Numbered from the stretch's first letter, positions 28,724 through 38,153 are shown. The stretch: DNA of 64,000 bases from Pararhodobacter sp. SW119 (GCF_017811755.1 NZ_JADDJF010000010.1:1-64000); one strand, 5' to 3'. Notes: generated by a model not told the origin, from the sequence alone. Numbers and translations: made by a program.

Positions 28724-29383
28724 TTAGGCGTCGCCCAGCCGACGCAGGTCCCCTGACTCGAGCTTCAACCTTGTTTCGAACGCACGCGAAATATGCTGCT
28801 TGAGCGCCTGCGCCGCCGCATCGCCGTCCGAGCTGGCGATCGCTTCGACGATCGCGGCATGCTCATCCAGCGTCTCCGCCCCCCGCCCCTCCGCCGCGAG
28901 CGAGGTCGAGGCCAGCAACGCCATGGAGCGATGAACCAGATCGAGTTGCCGAACCAGAAACCGGTTGTGCGAGGCAAGGTGGATCTGGCGATGAAAGCGC
29001 TTGTTCGCCCGGCTCAGCGCGCTCGGCTCCGCGACAAGCGCGCGGTCGGCCGCCACCATGTCGCGCAACAAGCGTACTTCCTCTATCGTTGCGTGCCGCG
29101 CGGCCAGTCGCGCGGCCAGCCCCTCCAGTTCCGCGCGCACCACGTACAACTCCGCCAACTGGTTGTGATCGAGTGAGGCCACGATCAGCGAACGCCCGTC
29201 CCGCGTGAGAAGTGACTGTGTTTCAAGCCGCTGCAATGCCTCCCGGATCGGGGTTCGTGAAACGCCGAAACGTTCCGCCAGCTCCGATTCGACCAGTCGG
29301 TCGCCGGGCCGGTAGACCCCTTCGTCGATTGCGGCCAGGACCATCGAATAGGCGTCAGCCTGTGTCGGGCGGGTTTCCGTCAT
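28724..29383 (-). CDS. GntR family transcriptional regulator (FadR/FCD subfamily)
   Basis: A 219-residue repressor-type regulator. The N-terminal winged helix shows LVESELAERFGVSRTPIREALQRL in two parts (about residues 37-60), and the C-terminal FCD ligand domain has the metal-site helices ELYVVRAELEGLAARLAARH and FHRQIHLASHNRFL. The ATG at 29383 is chosen because GGAG precedes it; a second ATG lies 12 nt upstream. The regulated genes and ligand are not evident from the neighbours. Confidence 0.88.
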   Translation of the reverse strand: MTETRPTQADAYSMVLAAIDEGVYRPGDRLVESELAERFGVSRTPIREALQRLETQSLLTRDGRSLIVASLDHNQLAELYVVRAELEGLAARLAARHATIEEVRLLRDMVAADRALVAEPSALSRANKRFHRQIHLASHNRFLVRQLDLVHRSMALLASTSLAAEGRGAETLDEHAAIVEAIASSDGDAAAQALKQHISRAFETRLKLESGDLRRLGDA

Positions 29384-29482
29384 GTGCAACTCCATCGCAC
29401 CAGCTTAGCCCCGCACCGACCTGCCGCAACCGCTTTTCACGCCAAACTTGCGACGATCCCGTTTTCGCACTAGCTGTCGGGC

Positions 29483-30133
29483 ATGGTTGCCGATGCCTTT
29501 ACACATGTCCGGGCCTGGGTCTTCGATCTGGATAACACCCTCTACCCGCCCCAGGCGCGCCTCTTCGATCAGGTCGATCGGCGGATGACGGACTATGTCA
29601 TGCGCATGCTCGGTCTCGACCACGCCGAGGCCGACCGGCTGCGCAAGCAATACTGGCTCGACTATGGCACCACGCTGGCGGGATTGATGATGCACCACGG
29701 TATCGACCCCGCCCCCTATCTGGTCGACGTGCACGCGATCGACTTCTCGGTCCTCAGCCCCGATGAAAGCCTGCACGCGGGCATCTCGCGCCTGCCGGGT
29801 CGGCGGATCGTCTATACGAACGGCTCGGCCCCCTACGCCGAACGCGTGATCGAGGCGCGCGGCCTTGCCGGTCTTTTCGACGCGGTCTACGGGGTCGAGA
29901 ATGCCGGATTTCATCCCAAGCCCCGGCGCGAGGCCTTCGACACGGTTTTCACCGCCGACGGCCTGAACCCGCGCGCGGCCGCGATGTTCGAAGACGATCC
30001 GCGCAATCTGCGCGTGCCACATGAACTGGGCATGCGCACCGTCCATGTCGCGCCCGAGGCCCTGCCGGCTGCGGACGCCGCGCATATCCACCACCACACG
30101 AACGATCTGAGCGGGTTCCTCCACCGGCTGTGA
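29483..30133 (+). CDS. HAD family hydrolase, pyrimidine 5'-nucleotidase type
   Basis: A 216-residue HAD phosphatase of the SDT1/YjjG-like 'pyrimidine 5-nucleotidase' group. Motif I is VFDLDNTLYPP (two catalytic Asp), motif II is YTNGSAPYAERV, motif III uses the Lys in HPKPRREAFD, and motif IV is FEDDPRNLRVP. The family dephosphorylates nucleotides such as UMP or damaged pyrimidines. It is transcribed divergently from the GntR gene; the gap between them is 99 bp. Confidence 0.9.
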   Translation: MVADAFTHVRAWVFDLDNTLYPPQARLFDQVDRRMTDYVMRMLGLDHAEADRLRKQYWLDYGTTLAGLMMHHGIDPAPYLVDVHAIDFSVLSPDESLHAGISRLPGRRIVYTNGSAPYAERVIEARGLAGLFDAVYGVENAGFHPKPRREAFDTVFTADGLNPRAAAMFEDDPRNLRVPHELGMRTVHVAPEALPAADAAHIHHHTNDLSGFLHRL

Positions 30134-30227
30134 CCCCGGCGCGACGCGTTGCCGCATCGCCGCACTCCCGACTTCACCCCGAGTAGGGAAAACCTACATC
30201 AAATACCAGAGTTTACCGGAGGCCGAG

Positions 30228-30488
30228 ATGAGCGTTCAAACCGATCCGCAGACCCGTTCCCCGAGCCGCAGGCAGCGCGAACCCTTTCTGCGTCGCATTC
30301 CGCTGATCGGCCCCATCGCACGCGAACTGGCCGAAGGGCATGCCGACTTCCCCTTCTACCTGCTGCTCGCCTTCGGCACCGCCTGGGCAAGCGCGGTCCT
30401 GATCTGGGGCCTGCCGGCGCTCTACCTGCCGGCGCTCGGGCTCGCCCCGGCGGTGATGCTGATGCTCATTGCCATCACCCGCGGCTGA
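30228..30488 (+). CDS. Small two-helix membrane protein of unknown function
   Basis: An 86-residue protein with a basic N-terminus (RSPSRRQREPFLRRIPLIGP) and two hydrophobic segments (about residues 43-62 and 66-83). It starts after an accepted CCGGAGGCCGAG ribosome site. The family is not recognised. Two closely spaced helices and a positive N-terminus predict both ends in the cytoplasm. The next gene (UbiH-like) starts 58 nt downstream and may be in the same transcript. Confidence 0.75.
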   Translation: MSVQTDPQTRSPSRRQREPFLRRIPLIGPIARELAEGHADFPFYLLLAFGTAWASAVLIWGLPALYLPALGLAPAVMLMLIAITRG

Positions 30489-30546
30489 ATGCACCCTCGC
30501 CCCGCCTGTCGCCCCAGACTATAACGCGACCAGACGGAGGATCGGC

Positions 30547-31737
30547 ATGCGCGCAACAACGGATATCCTGGTTTCGGGCGGCGGAGTGGCCGGACTTGCC
30601 GCGACCGCGGCCTTCGGCGCGGCGGGCTACCGCGTCATCTGTGTCGACCCGGTCGCCCCCGTTACCGCGCAGGACGCCCCCGACGCCGATCTGCGCACGA
30701 CCGCGTTTCTGCAACCCTCGGTGCGGGTCCTGCAGGCAGCCGGCCTCTGGGATCGACTTGCCCCGCATGCCATGCCGCTGCAAACCATGCGCATCGTCGA
30801 TGCCGGTGGCGACATGCCGGTGCCGCGCGTCGCCCACGACTTCGACGCAGCCGATATCTCCGACCAACCCTTCGGCTGGAACCTGCCGAACTGGCTGCTG
30901 CGGCGCGAATTCCTTTCCCGCCTGAACGAGCTGCCGACAGTCGACTTCCGGCCCGGCGTCGGGACGGCGCGACTGTTCACGCGCGAAGGCGAAGCCCGTG
31001 TCACGCTCAGCGACGGAACCTCGGTCTCGGCGCGACTGCTGATCGCCGCCGACGGGCGCAATTCACCGATGCGGCAGGCGCTGGGGATCGGCGTCAAGAC
31101 CACGCGCTACCGGCAAAAGGCGCTGGCCTTCACCGTCACGCATCCCCAACCGCATCAGATGGTCTCGACCGAGATCCATCGCTCCGGCGGGCCTTTCACG
31201 CTGGTTCCGTTGCCCGATCGGGACGGCAAGAACGCCTCCGCGGTGGTCTGGATGGAAACCGGCACCGAGGTCGCGCGCCTTCAGACCCTGTCGGTCACCG
31301 CGTTCGAGGCCGAGATGACGCAACGCTCCGGCTCGGTCTTGGGTGCGTTGTCGCTGGATTCGCCGCTGACTGTCTGGCCGATCATCAGCCAGATCGCCGA
31401 TCGATTCTCCGGCGAACGGACCGCGCTGATGGCCGAAGCCGCGCATGTCGTGCCACCCATTGGGGCGCAGGGCCTGAACATGAGCCTTGCTGACCTGAAC
31501 GTCCTGCTCGACCTTGCGACACCCGACACGCTCGGCAGTGCCACGATGCTCGACGCCTACCACCGCCGCCGCTGGCCCGAGGTGAGGATGCGGATCGCCG
31601 GAGTGGACGTGCTGAATCGCGCCTCGATGCTGGGGGCGCGCCCCCTGCGCGACATGCGCGCCGCGGCGCTGAACCTGCTTTATGGCGTGGCGCCGGTGCG
31701 CCGCGGGATCATGAAACTCGGCATGGGACTGCGCTGA
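30547..31737 (+). CDS. UbiH/UbiF family FAD-dependent monooxygenase
   Basis: A 396-residue flavoprotein of the ubiquinone-hydroxylase family. The N-terminal Rossmann motif is SGGGVAGLAATAAFGAAGY, DGRNSPMRQALGIGV is the DG motif, and VVPPIGAQGLNMSLADLNVL matches the C-terminal FAD motif. The residues just before this are LMAEAAH instead of the usual L-x-GDAAH, so the Gly-Asp pair that touches the FAD ribityl chain is replaced by Ala-Glu. The Glu may still serve. It probably hydroxylates a ubiquinone precursor ring, although which position cannot be told. Confidence 0.85.
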   Translation: MRATTDILVSGGGVAGLAATAAFGAAGYRVICVDPVAPVTAQDAPDADLRTTAFLQPSVRVLQAAGLWDRLAPHAMPLQTMRIVDAGGDMPVPRVAHDFDAADISDQPFGWNLPNWLLRREFLSRLNELPTVDFRPGVGTARLFTREGEARVTLSDGTSVSARLLIAADGRNSPMRQALGIGVKTTRYRQKALAFTVTHPQPHQMVSTEIHRSGGPFTLVPLPDRDGKNASAVVWMETGTEVARLQTLSVTAFEAEMTQRSGSVLGALSLDSPLTVWPIISQIADRFSGERTALMAEAAHVVPPIGAQGLNMSLADLNVLLDLATPDTLGSATMLDAYHRRRWPEVRMRIAGVDVLNRASMLGARPLRDMRAAALNLLYGVAPVRRGIMKLGMGLR

Positions 31738-31771
31738 ACGGCGGCACGAGGTGCCAGGCGGGGGTTTCCCG

Positions 31772-32143
31772 TCAGAGTGTCATGATGCGGGCTGCGGCGC
31801 GCGCGTAATCATAGTTGCAGCGCACATCGAAGACCTGCTGGCCGCGCGCGATCCGCAACATCACATCGCGCGAAGCGGGCTGGCCATCGCTGCCGGACAC
31901 CTCGCGCGTGCCGACGACCGATCGCACATTCATGCCCTGCGATTCGCCCTGCGCGACACAGGCGGCTTCCGCTGCGCCAGCGGCGCGCCGGATCCCGATA
32001 TCGCCCATCGGCGACATCGGCGCGGGCGCGGACTGCACCGGCGCCACGGCGCGGGGTTGTGTCTGGCGCAGATCGGGAAAATCCGCGCAGCCGGCCAAGG
32101 CGAACGCCCCGCCGAGTACCGCAAGCGTGATGGATCGCCGCAT
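31772..32143 (-). CDS. Putative lipoprotein
   Basis: A 123-residue protein with a lipoprotein signal peptide (MRRSITLAVLGGAFALAGC); the lipobox LAGC gives Cys19 as the acylated residue. The mature part contains a Pro/Ala linker (about 30-45) and a conserved-looking domain with two Cys (AACVAQGESQGMNVRS and FDVRCNYDYARAAAR). Family not recognised; likely anchored to a membrane. It lies 21 nt downstream of recN on the same strand. Confidence 0.75.
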   Translation of the reverse strand: MRRSITLAVLGGAFALAGCADFPDLRQTQPRAVAPVQSAPAPMSPMGDIGIRRAAGAAEAACVAQGESQGMNVRSVVGTREVSGSDGQPASRDVMLRIARGQQVFDVRCNYDYARAAARIMTL

Positions 32144-32164
32144 ATGTCCCTCCTACTTCTTTTT

Positions 32165-33826
32165 TCAGGCCGCCGCATCGGGTTCGATCAGCGCGCGGGC
32201 GGCTGCGCGGGCCGCCTCGGTCACGGTGTCGCCGGACAGCATCCGCGCGATTTCATCAACTCGCGCCGCGGCGGATAGTTCCGTCACGCGGCTGAATGTC
32301 GCGCTATCGCGGACCTGCTTCTCTACCCGCCAGTGATGCGCGCCGCAGGCCGCGACCTGCGGGCTGTGGGTGACCACCAGCACCTGCCCGTCGGCGGCCA
32401 GCGCGCGCAAGCGCCGGCCGACCGCGTCCGCCGTCGCGCCCCCGACGCCGCGATCGATCTCGTCGAAGATCAGGGTCCGGTCATTCCCTGCCCGGCTCAG
32501 GCAGACCTTGAGGGCAAGCAGAAACCGCGACAACTCCCCGCCCGAGGCGATGCGGTTCAACGGTCCCGCCGGCGCCCCGGGGTTGGTCGCAACCTCGAAG
32601 GTCACCGCATCGCTGCCCTCGGGCCCGGGTTCGGCATCGGTGAGCTGCGTGGAAAACACCGCGCGCTCCATCTTCAGCGGCGCGAGCTCGGCGGCCATCG
32701 CCGCATCCAGCGCCCGCGCCGCGCGCGCGCGGGCCTCACGCAGCGCCCGGGCCGCGTCACGATATGCGGCCTCGGCGTCGGTCTCGGCGCGGGCAAGGGC
32801 GTCGTCGCGACTGTCCGAGGCATCGAGAAGCGCAAGGCGTTCACGCAGCACCCCGGCATGCGCGCCCAGATCGTCGGGCAGGACCCCGTGCTTGCGGGCC
32901 AGCGCGCGCAGGGCGAAAAGCCGCTCCTCGGCGGCTTCCAGCGCCCGCGGGTCCATGTCCAGCGCGTCCAGGCAGCCGTCGACCTCGACCTGGGCGTCAC
33001 CCAGTTCCGTCAGCGCGCGTCCCAGCGCCGCGATAGCCGCGTCAAGCCGTCCGTCCACACCCTCGGCGGTGTCCTCCAGCCAGCGCATCGCATCCAGGAT
33101 CTGCCGTTCCGCCCCGTCCTCGCCCATCGCGGTGCGCGCGCGCTCGACGTCGCCGCGCAGCCGTTCCGCCGCCTGCATCAGGCGACGGCGCGCGTCCAGT
33201 TCGGCCTCCTCGCCGGGTTGCGGGTCAAGCTTGTCGAGTTCGCCGACCGCGTGACGCAGCCAGTCTTCCTCGGCGCGCAGGGACGCCAGCCGCTCCCCGG
33301 CTTCGGCGCGCGCCTTCCGCGCCGCCTGCCAGTCCCGCCACGCCGCCCGCGCGCGAGCCAGAAGCGCCTCGGCGCCGGCAAACGCGTCCAGAAGCTGGCG
33401 ATGCCCGCGCGGGTTCAGCAATCCGCGATCGTCGTGCTGACCGTGCAGCTCGACCAGCGTGTCCGACAGCCCGCGCAGCACCTCGCCCGATGCGCGGCGG
33501 TCATTGATCCACGCGGTCTTGCGTCCGTCGGGGGTGTTGATCCGGCGCAGGATCAGCTCATCCTCGGCCTCGATCCCCGCCTCCAGCAGGATCGCGCGCC
33601 CGGGGTGATCCGGCTCCAGATCGAAGACCGCCTCGACCTCGCCCTGCGCGGCCCCGGCGCGCACCAGTTCTGCGCGCCCCCGCCAGCCCAGCACGAAGCC
33701 CAGCGAATCGAGCAGGATCGACTTGCCCGCCCCGGTCTCGCCGGTCAGCACGTTGAGCCCCGGTCGAAACTCCAGTTCCAGCCGATCGATCAGCAGCATG
33801 TCCCGGATTGCGAGGGTTCGAAGCAT
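32165..33826 (-). CDS. recN: DNA repair protein RecN
   Basis: A 553-residue SMC-like ATPase for double-strand break repair. Walker A is LTGETGAGKSILLDS (about residues 28-42), a coiled coil occupies the middle (Ala/Arg/Glu-rich, about 150-380), and the C-terminal half has SGGELSRFLLALK (signature) and LIFDEIDRGVGG (Walker B). Length fits family members. It follows bamD after 22 nt on the same strand, a common order in this family of bacteria. Confidence 0.95.
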   Translation of the reverse strand: MLRTLAIRDMLLIDRLELEFRPGLNVLTGETGAGKSILLDSLGFVLGWRGRAELVRAGAAQGEVEAVFDLEPDHPGRAILLEAGIEAEDELILRRINTPDGRKTAWINDRRASGEVLRGLSDTLVELHGQHDDRGLLNPRGHRQLLDAFAGAEALLARARAAWRDWQAARKARAEAGERLASLRAEEDWLRHAVGELDKLDPQPGEEAELDARRRLMQAAERLRGDVERARTAMGEDGAERQILDAMRWLEDTAEGVDGRLDAAIAALGRALTELGDAQVEVDGCLDALDMDPRALEAAEERLFALRALARKHGVLPDDLGAHAGVLRERLALLDASDSRDDALARAETDAEAAYRDAARALREARARAARALDAAMAAELAPLKMERAVFSTQLTDAEPGPEGSDAVTFEVATNPGAPAGPLNRIASGGELSRFLLALKVCLSRAGNDRTLIFDEIDRGVGGATADAVGRRLRALAADGQVLVVTHSPQVAACGAHHWRVEKQVRDSATFSRVTELSAAARVDEIARMLSGDTVTEAARAAARALIEPDAAA

Positions 33827-33848
33827 CTCCCTGCCCTGGCCGCGGCAG

Positions 33849-34709
33849 TCAGAGCCACTCGCCGCGGATGGTCTGACGATAGATCGTGCGCAGCCATCCT
33901 TCGCCGCGCGCCTCGGGGGCCAGCCCGGCGCGGGTCAGCAGGCGGAAGCTGTCCTCGTAGAACGGATTGGCGCGGAAGTTGTGCCCCAGGATCGCGGCCG
34001 CCGTCTGCGCCTCGTCGCGCAGACCGAGCGCGAGGAAGGATTCGACCAGCCGGTGCAGCGCCTCGGGCGTGTGGGTGGTGGTCTGGAAATCCTCGATGAC
34101 CACGCGGAACCGGTTGATCGCCGCCGGGTAGTTGCCGCGCCGAAGGTAGTAGCGCCCGATCTCCATCTCCTTGGCGGCCAGATGGTCGAAGGCCAGATCG
34201 AACTTCAGCACCGCAGAGCGGGCGTATTCGGTGTTCGGGTATTCCTCGATCACGCGGCGCAGATGCACCAGCGCCTGGAACGTCAGCCCCTGGTCGCGGC
34301 CGACATCCTCGATCTGGTCATAGAATGTCAGCGCCAGGATGTAGGCCGCCCAGGCCGCATCGGGATCGCCCGGATACTGGTCCAGGAAACGCTGCGCGCT
34401 GGCGCGCGCCTCCTCGTAGTTGCGATCGCGGTGATGCGCGTAGGCCTGCATGATGATCGCCCGACGCGCCCAGTCGGTGAAGGGATAGATCCGCTCCACT
34501 TCCTGGAAGTAGCGCAACGACGGCTCCGCGCGCGATCCGGTCTCCAGCAGGAATTCACCGCGTCGATAGATTTCCTCGGCGCTGAAACCGTCCAGCGGCT
34601 CGCCGCGTCCGACCCCGTCGCCGCAGGCGGCCAATGCCATCACCAGCGCCGACGCCAGAATTGTGGCCCGCCTTGCGGTCCTGCCGCGTCCCGCCCCCGT
34701 CCCAGTCAT
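33849..34709 (-). CDS. bamD: Outer membrane protein assembly factor BamD
   Basis: A 286-residue TPR lipoprotein of the BAM complex that inserts beta-barrel proteins. The signal peptide ends in ALVMALAAC, where the lipobox LAAC gives the acylated Cys. Five TPR-like repeats follow (for example IYRRGEFLLETGSRAEPSL and EEARASAQRFLDQYPGDPDA). The ATG at 34709 with AGGCAGGG upstream is chosen; a GTG at 34730 would add seven residues. It lies downstream of lpxC, so envelope assembly genes are linked here. Confidence 0.93.
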   Translation of the reverse strand: MTGTGAGRGRTARRATILASALVMALAACGDGVGRGEPLDGFSAEEIYRRGEFLLETGSRAEPSLRYFQEVERIYPFTDWARRAIIMQAYAHHRDRNYEEARASAQRFLDQYPGDPDAAWAAYILALTFYDQIEDVGRDQGLTFQALVHLRRVIEEYPNTEYARSAVLKFDLAFDHLAAKEMEIGRYYLRRGNYPAAINRFRVVIEDFQTTTHTPEALHRLVESFLALGLRDEAQTAAAILGHNFRANPFYEDSFRLLTRAGLAPEARGEGWLRTIYRQTIRGEWL

Positions 34710-34850
34710 TGCACGCACCCTGCCTGACACATCTGCTCCACCTGCGCGGCCTTTTCAGGTGGCCTGCGGCATGCGGTTCGAGGTTCTCGTAGCACAGAAA
34801 AATCGGACACGCAAAACGCCTTTGCGCCCTTGTGCATAGCTGTGGCGGCT

Positions 34851-35777
34851 TCAGGCGGCAGCGTGCAAGGCACCATGATCGATGCCGATTCCGGGCAGGA
34901 TCGCCGCGGTCTTGGCATCGACAGGCATGCGCTCGTAATTTGCGGGGTCGGCAAGCAGCGCGCGAACGAGTCGCCCGGTCAGCGTATGTCCTGCCCGGTG
35001 GCCCGTGTAGCGCCCCAGGATCGGCGCGCCGGCCACGGCCAGGTCGCCCATCGCGTCCAGCATCTTGTGGCGCACCGGTTCGTCCGGGTGCCGCAGGCCA
35101 CCCGGGCTGAGAACGCGCGCGCCGGAAACGACCACGGCGTTCTCGTAGGTTCCGCCAAGTGCAAGGCCCTGCGTCCGCATGGTTTCGACATCCGACTGCC
35201 GGCAGAAGGTGCGGCTGTCGCTGAGTTCACGCACGAACGCACCATTGCGCAACGAAAGATCCAGGACCTGCCGACCGATCGCGCGGTCTGGAAAGTCGAT
35301 CTCGAAGGCAATCGACAGCTCCGGCGCCGGGTCCAGCCGGGCGCGCGCGTCGCCCATCCGCACCTCGACCGGTCGAAGGACGCGGATCGCGGCCAGCGGC
35401 GCGGCCAAGCGGCGAATGCCGGCGCGCAGGAAGCTGTCGACGAACGGGCGGGCCGAACCGTCGAGGATCGGCACTTCCGGCCCGTCGAGCGTGATCAGCG
35501 CATTGTGGATGCCGCAACCGGCCAATGCCGCCATCAGGTGCTCGATGGTCGACACGGTCACGCCGTGCGCGTTCCCGATCCGCGTGCAGAGGTTCGTCTC
35601 GATCAGCGCGTCGATCGAAACCAGGACGCGGCGCGCAGCGCGCGGCATCGCCAGGTCGAGGCGTTCGAAAACGATCCCGGTATCGGCCGCCGCCGGACGC
35701 ACACACAGCGTCACGGTTGCGCCGGCGTGAAGCGCCACGCCCGAGAAGCTCACGGCTGTCTGAATGGTTGTCTGCAC
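34851..35777 (-). CDS. lpxC: UDP-3-O-acyl-N-acetylglucosamine deacetylase
   Basis: A 308-residue zinc enzyme for the committed step of lipid A synthesis. Visible features are the N-terminal HAGATVTLCVRPA, zinc ligand His in VSTIEHLMAALAGCGIHNAL, DGPEVPILDGSA, and HKMLDAMGDLAVAG and TGHRAGHTLTG with the other zinc and catalytic residues. The start codon is GTG at 35777 with AGCAGG upstream. It is separated from ftsZ by 447 bp that contain the ftsZ terminator and intergenic element copy D. Confidence 0.95.
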   Translation of the reverse strand: MQTTIQTAVSFSGVALHAGATVTLCVRPAAADTGIVFERLDLAMPRAARRVLVSIDALIETNLCTRIGNAHGVTVSTIEHLMAALAGCGIHNALITLDGPEVPILDGSARPFVDSFLRAGIRRLAAPLAAIRVLRPVEVRMGDARARLDPAPELSIAFEIDFPDRAIGRQVLDLSLRNGAFVRELSDSRTFCRQSDVETMRTQGLALGGTYENAVVVSGARVLSPGGLRHPDEPVRHKMLDAMGDLAVAGAPILGRYTGHRAGHTLTGRLVRALLADPANYERMPVDAKTAAILPGIGIDHGALHAAA

Positions 35778-36007
35778 GGCGGACCTGCTCTTTGTTACGG
35801 CCCCTGCTCGTTGCGGACCGGGAAATGCTGCGCGGCGTTTGGCCGTCGCCTGGCGGGGTTCATCCCCTTCTTCTTGACGAATATGTAAACATCCCCCGTT
35901 CGGGGCTCAATTCACGCTTTGCGACAGGCTGAAATACGTCGCCTGCCGGCTACAGCGGTACGTTCGCAGGGGCATGAAGCGCACAATTGACGCCCCCCGG
36001 CAGAAAG

Positions 36008-36077
36008 TTTCATTGCGGTTAATTCGCGCGATTCCGAATTCAATTTCAAGTGGTTAGGAAAGTGTCCACGCGTGGAC
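36008..36077 (+). repeat. Intergenic palindrome element, copy D
   Basis: TTTC (36008-36011), 7 bp, TTAA (36019-36022), about 30 bp with TCA one base earlier than in other copies, GTTAG in place of CTTGG (36053-36057), 6 bp, then GTCCACGCGTGGAC (36064-36077). A single-base deletion in the spacer explains the 70-bp length. The 447-bp gap 35778-36224 holds this element, the ftsZ terminator and, closer to lpxC, a CCCCGTTCGGGG hairpin near 35892; the lpxC promoter must also be there but no sure boxes were found. Confidence 0.88.
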
Positions 36078-36166
36078 GCTTCGCTATTTTCTGCCTCACG
36101 CGCGCCTACACGGGGGCCGGGGCAGTCTGCCTGCATCCCCGCGGACCGGATTGAAACAGTCGCCGG

Positions 36167-36196
36167 AAAAAGAAGAAGCCGGCTTTCGCCGGCTTC
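36167..36196 (-). terminator. Intrinsic terminator after ftsZ
   Basis: Read leftward, a perfect 9-bp stem GAAGCCGGC/GCCGGCTTC (36196-36188 and 36183-36175) closes a GAAA tetraloop and runs into TTCTTTTTCC. It begins 29 nt after the ftsZ stop codon. This places intergenic element D outside the ftsZ transcript. Confidence 0.9.
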
Positions 36197-36224
36197 AGTC
36201 AGGCGGTTTCGCTGCTCGAACGGC

Positions 36225-37946
36225 TCAGTTCGCCTGGCGGCGGAGGAAGGCCGGAATTTCGATCCGGTCCTCGGCCTCGCGCATTTCCGGGTCCTCGTCG
36301 TAGGAACTGACCGGCGGCTGGTGCCTCGGGGCGGTCGCCTCGGCGCCGGTGCCGGCCATCTTGTTGATCAGCGCCCCCAGCCCGAAACGCGAGCTGCGCT
36401 CCCCCGCGTGCTGCGGATGCTGCGGGGGCTCGGGTGCGCGGCGCTGATAGCCCTGCGCCGGTTGACGCGACACCGCCTCACGCAGGCGGGCCAGCGTCTC
36501 AGGCGAGGGGGTGCCGGGTGTGCGCGGCTGGCCCTCGGCGACCGGCGCCGGCTGCACGCGCGGTTGCGGTGCCGCGGGGCGCTGCACGTTCTCGCGCACC
36601 CGCGCGATCGCGGCTTGATGCGCATGATGGTGGTGCAGATCCAGCTCGTCCTGCACAGGCTCCGGGGCGTAATTTTCGTAGACCTCCGGCTCCTGCGCGA
36701 CCGGGCGCGGATCGGCCGCGGGCTGCGGGCGATGATAGCCCGCCGCCGGGCGCGCCGCCGGGCGTTCGCGCATCGGCTCGGGCGGCACGCTGGCCGCCGG
36801 CGCGGCTTGCGCAGCCGGGGCATGACGCGGCTCGTGCCGCGGTTCCGGCCGCATCTCGGGCTGCATCTGCGGGCGCGGCTCATGGCGCGGCTCGGGCTGG
36901 TGCGCCTGCTCGGCCTGGGTCACGGGCACAAGCGGTTCGGACAGCTTGCGCCGCGGCACGTCCAGGGTCAGGGCGTCGGCCTGCGCCTCGATGCCGGTCG
37001 CGACAACCGACACGCGGATCGCGCCTTCCATCTCGGGGTCCAGCGTGGAGCCGACGATGATGTTGGCGTCCGGATCGACCTTGTCGCGAATGATATTCGC
37101 GGCCTCGTCCAGCTCGAACAGCGTCATGTCGTAGCCGCCGGTGATGTTGATCAGCACGCCCTTCGCGCCGTTCAGGCTGATCTCGTCCAGCAGCGGGTTG
37201 GCGATCGCCTTCTCGGCGGCCTGGCGGGCGCGGTCCTCGCCCTCGGCCTCGCCGGTGCCCATCATCGCCTTGCCCATCTCGTCCATCACCGCGCGCACGT
37301 CGGCGAAGTCGAGGTTGATCATGCCCGGCCGCACCATCAGGTCGGTGACGCCCTTGACGCCTTGGTAGAGCACATCGTCGGCCATCGCGAAGGCCTCGGT
37401 GAACGTGGTTTTCTCGTTCGCCAGTCGGAAGAGGTTCTGGTTGGGAATGATGATCAGCGTGTCGACCACCTTCTGCAGCGCCTCGACGCCTTCCTCGGCT
37501 TGGCGCATCCGCTTCGCGCCTTCGAACGCGAAGGGCTTGGTGACGACGCCGACGGTCAACACGCCAAGTTCGCGCGCGGCCTGGGCGATGATCGGCGCGG
37601 CGCCGGTGCCGGTGCCGCCGCCCATTCCGGCGGTGATGAAGCACATGTGCGCGCCGGCCAGGTGATCGACGATCTCCTCCAGCGTCTCCTCGGCGGCCGA
37701 GGCGCCGACCGACGGCCGCGCGCCGGCGCCCAGCCCCTCGGTCACGCGCACGCCCAACTGGACGCGGGCCCGTGACTTCGACTGCTGCAAGGCCTGCGCG
37801 TCGGTATTGGCCACGACGAACTCGACCCCTTCGAGGTTCTTCTCGATCATGTTGTTGACCGCGTTGCCACCGGCCCCGCCCACGCCGAAGACCGTGATCC
37901 GCGGGCTCAGTTCGTTCGTCTGGTTCTCAATGAAGTTCAATGCCAT
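36225..37946 (-). CDS. ftsZ: Cell division GTPase FtsZ with a very long C-terminal linker
   Basis: A 573-residue FtsZ. The GTPase domain (about residues 1-320) has [14 protein letters not shown], the tubulin signature [10 protein letters not shown] and NVDFADVR-like [14 protein letters not shown]. After it comes a linker of more than 230 residues rich in Pro, Ala, Glu, Arg and His (many EPRHEP-type repeats), then the conserved C-terminal peptide [12 protein letters not shown] that binds FtsA. The start [17 protein letters not shown] at 37946 is preferred to a longer polar extension. Linkers of this length are known in several alphaproteobacteria. Confidence 0.97.
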   Translation of the reverse strand: MALNFIENQTNELSPRITVFGVGGAGGNAVNNMIEKNLEGVEFVVANTDAQALQQSKSRARVQLGVRVTEGLGAGARPSVGASAAEETLEEIVDHLAGAHMCFITAGMGGGTGTGAAPIIAQAARELGVLTVGVVTKPFAFEGAKRMRQAEEGVEALQKVVDTLIIIPNQNLFRLANEKTTFTEAFAMADDVLYQGVKGVTDLMVRPGMINLDFADVRAVMDEMGKAMMGTGEAEGEDRARQAAEKAIANPLLDEISLNGAKGVLINITGGYDMTLFELDEAANIIRDKVDPDANIIVGSTLDPEMEGAIRVSVVATGIEAQADALTLDVPRRKLSEPLVPVTQAEQAHQPEPRHEPRPQMQPEMRPEPRHEPRHAPAAQAAPAASVPPEPMRERPAARPAAGYHRPQPAADPRPVAQEPEVYENYAPEPVQDELDLHHHHAHQAAIARVRENVQRPAAPQPRVQPAPVAEGQPRTPGTPSPETLARLREAVSRQPAQGYQRRAPEPPQHPQHAGERSSRFGLGALINKMAGTGAEATAPRHQPPVSSYDEDPEMREAEDRIEIPAFLRRQAN

Positions 37947-38057
37947 CGCTATGTCCGCCTGTCTCTTTTCCGCCTGGTCTCGCGCCTGCCGTCCGTGGCC
38001 GTTTCGGCCGTTTTCCGGTTCTCCCAAGGACGGCGCCAAGGTTGTCCGGTGATTTGC

Positions 38058-38153
38058 CTAATTTCCGATCCTACCCGCTGCCCGGGCAGTCGTCACCAGA
38101 AAAAGGGTAAACGCCACCATATCTGGAGCACTTTTTCGCAACTTTCCGCTCAT
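38058..38153 (-). CDS. Possible 31-residue peptide between ftsA and ftsZ
   Basis: A 31-codon frame, MSGKLRKSAPDMVAFTLFLV continuing to a TAG at 38058, lies in the 233-bp ftsA-ftsZ gap. It starts 26 nt after the ftsA stop and has a near-perfect GGAGG ribosome site 8 nt before the ATG. The product would have a short basic N-terminus and a hydrophobic middle. It could be a real small membrane peptide or a leader that tunes ftsZ expression. There is no homology evidence. Confidence 0.35.
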   Translation of the reverse strand: MSGKLRKSAPDMVAFTLFLVTTARAAGRIGN

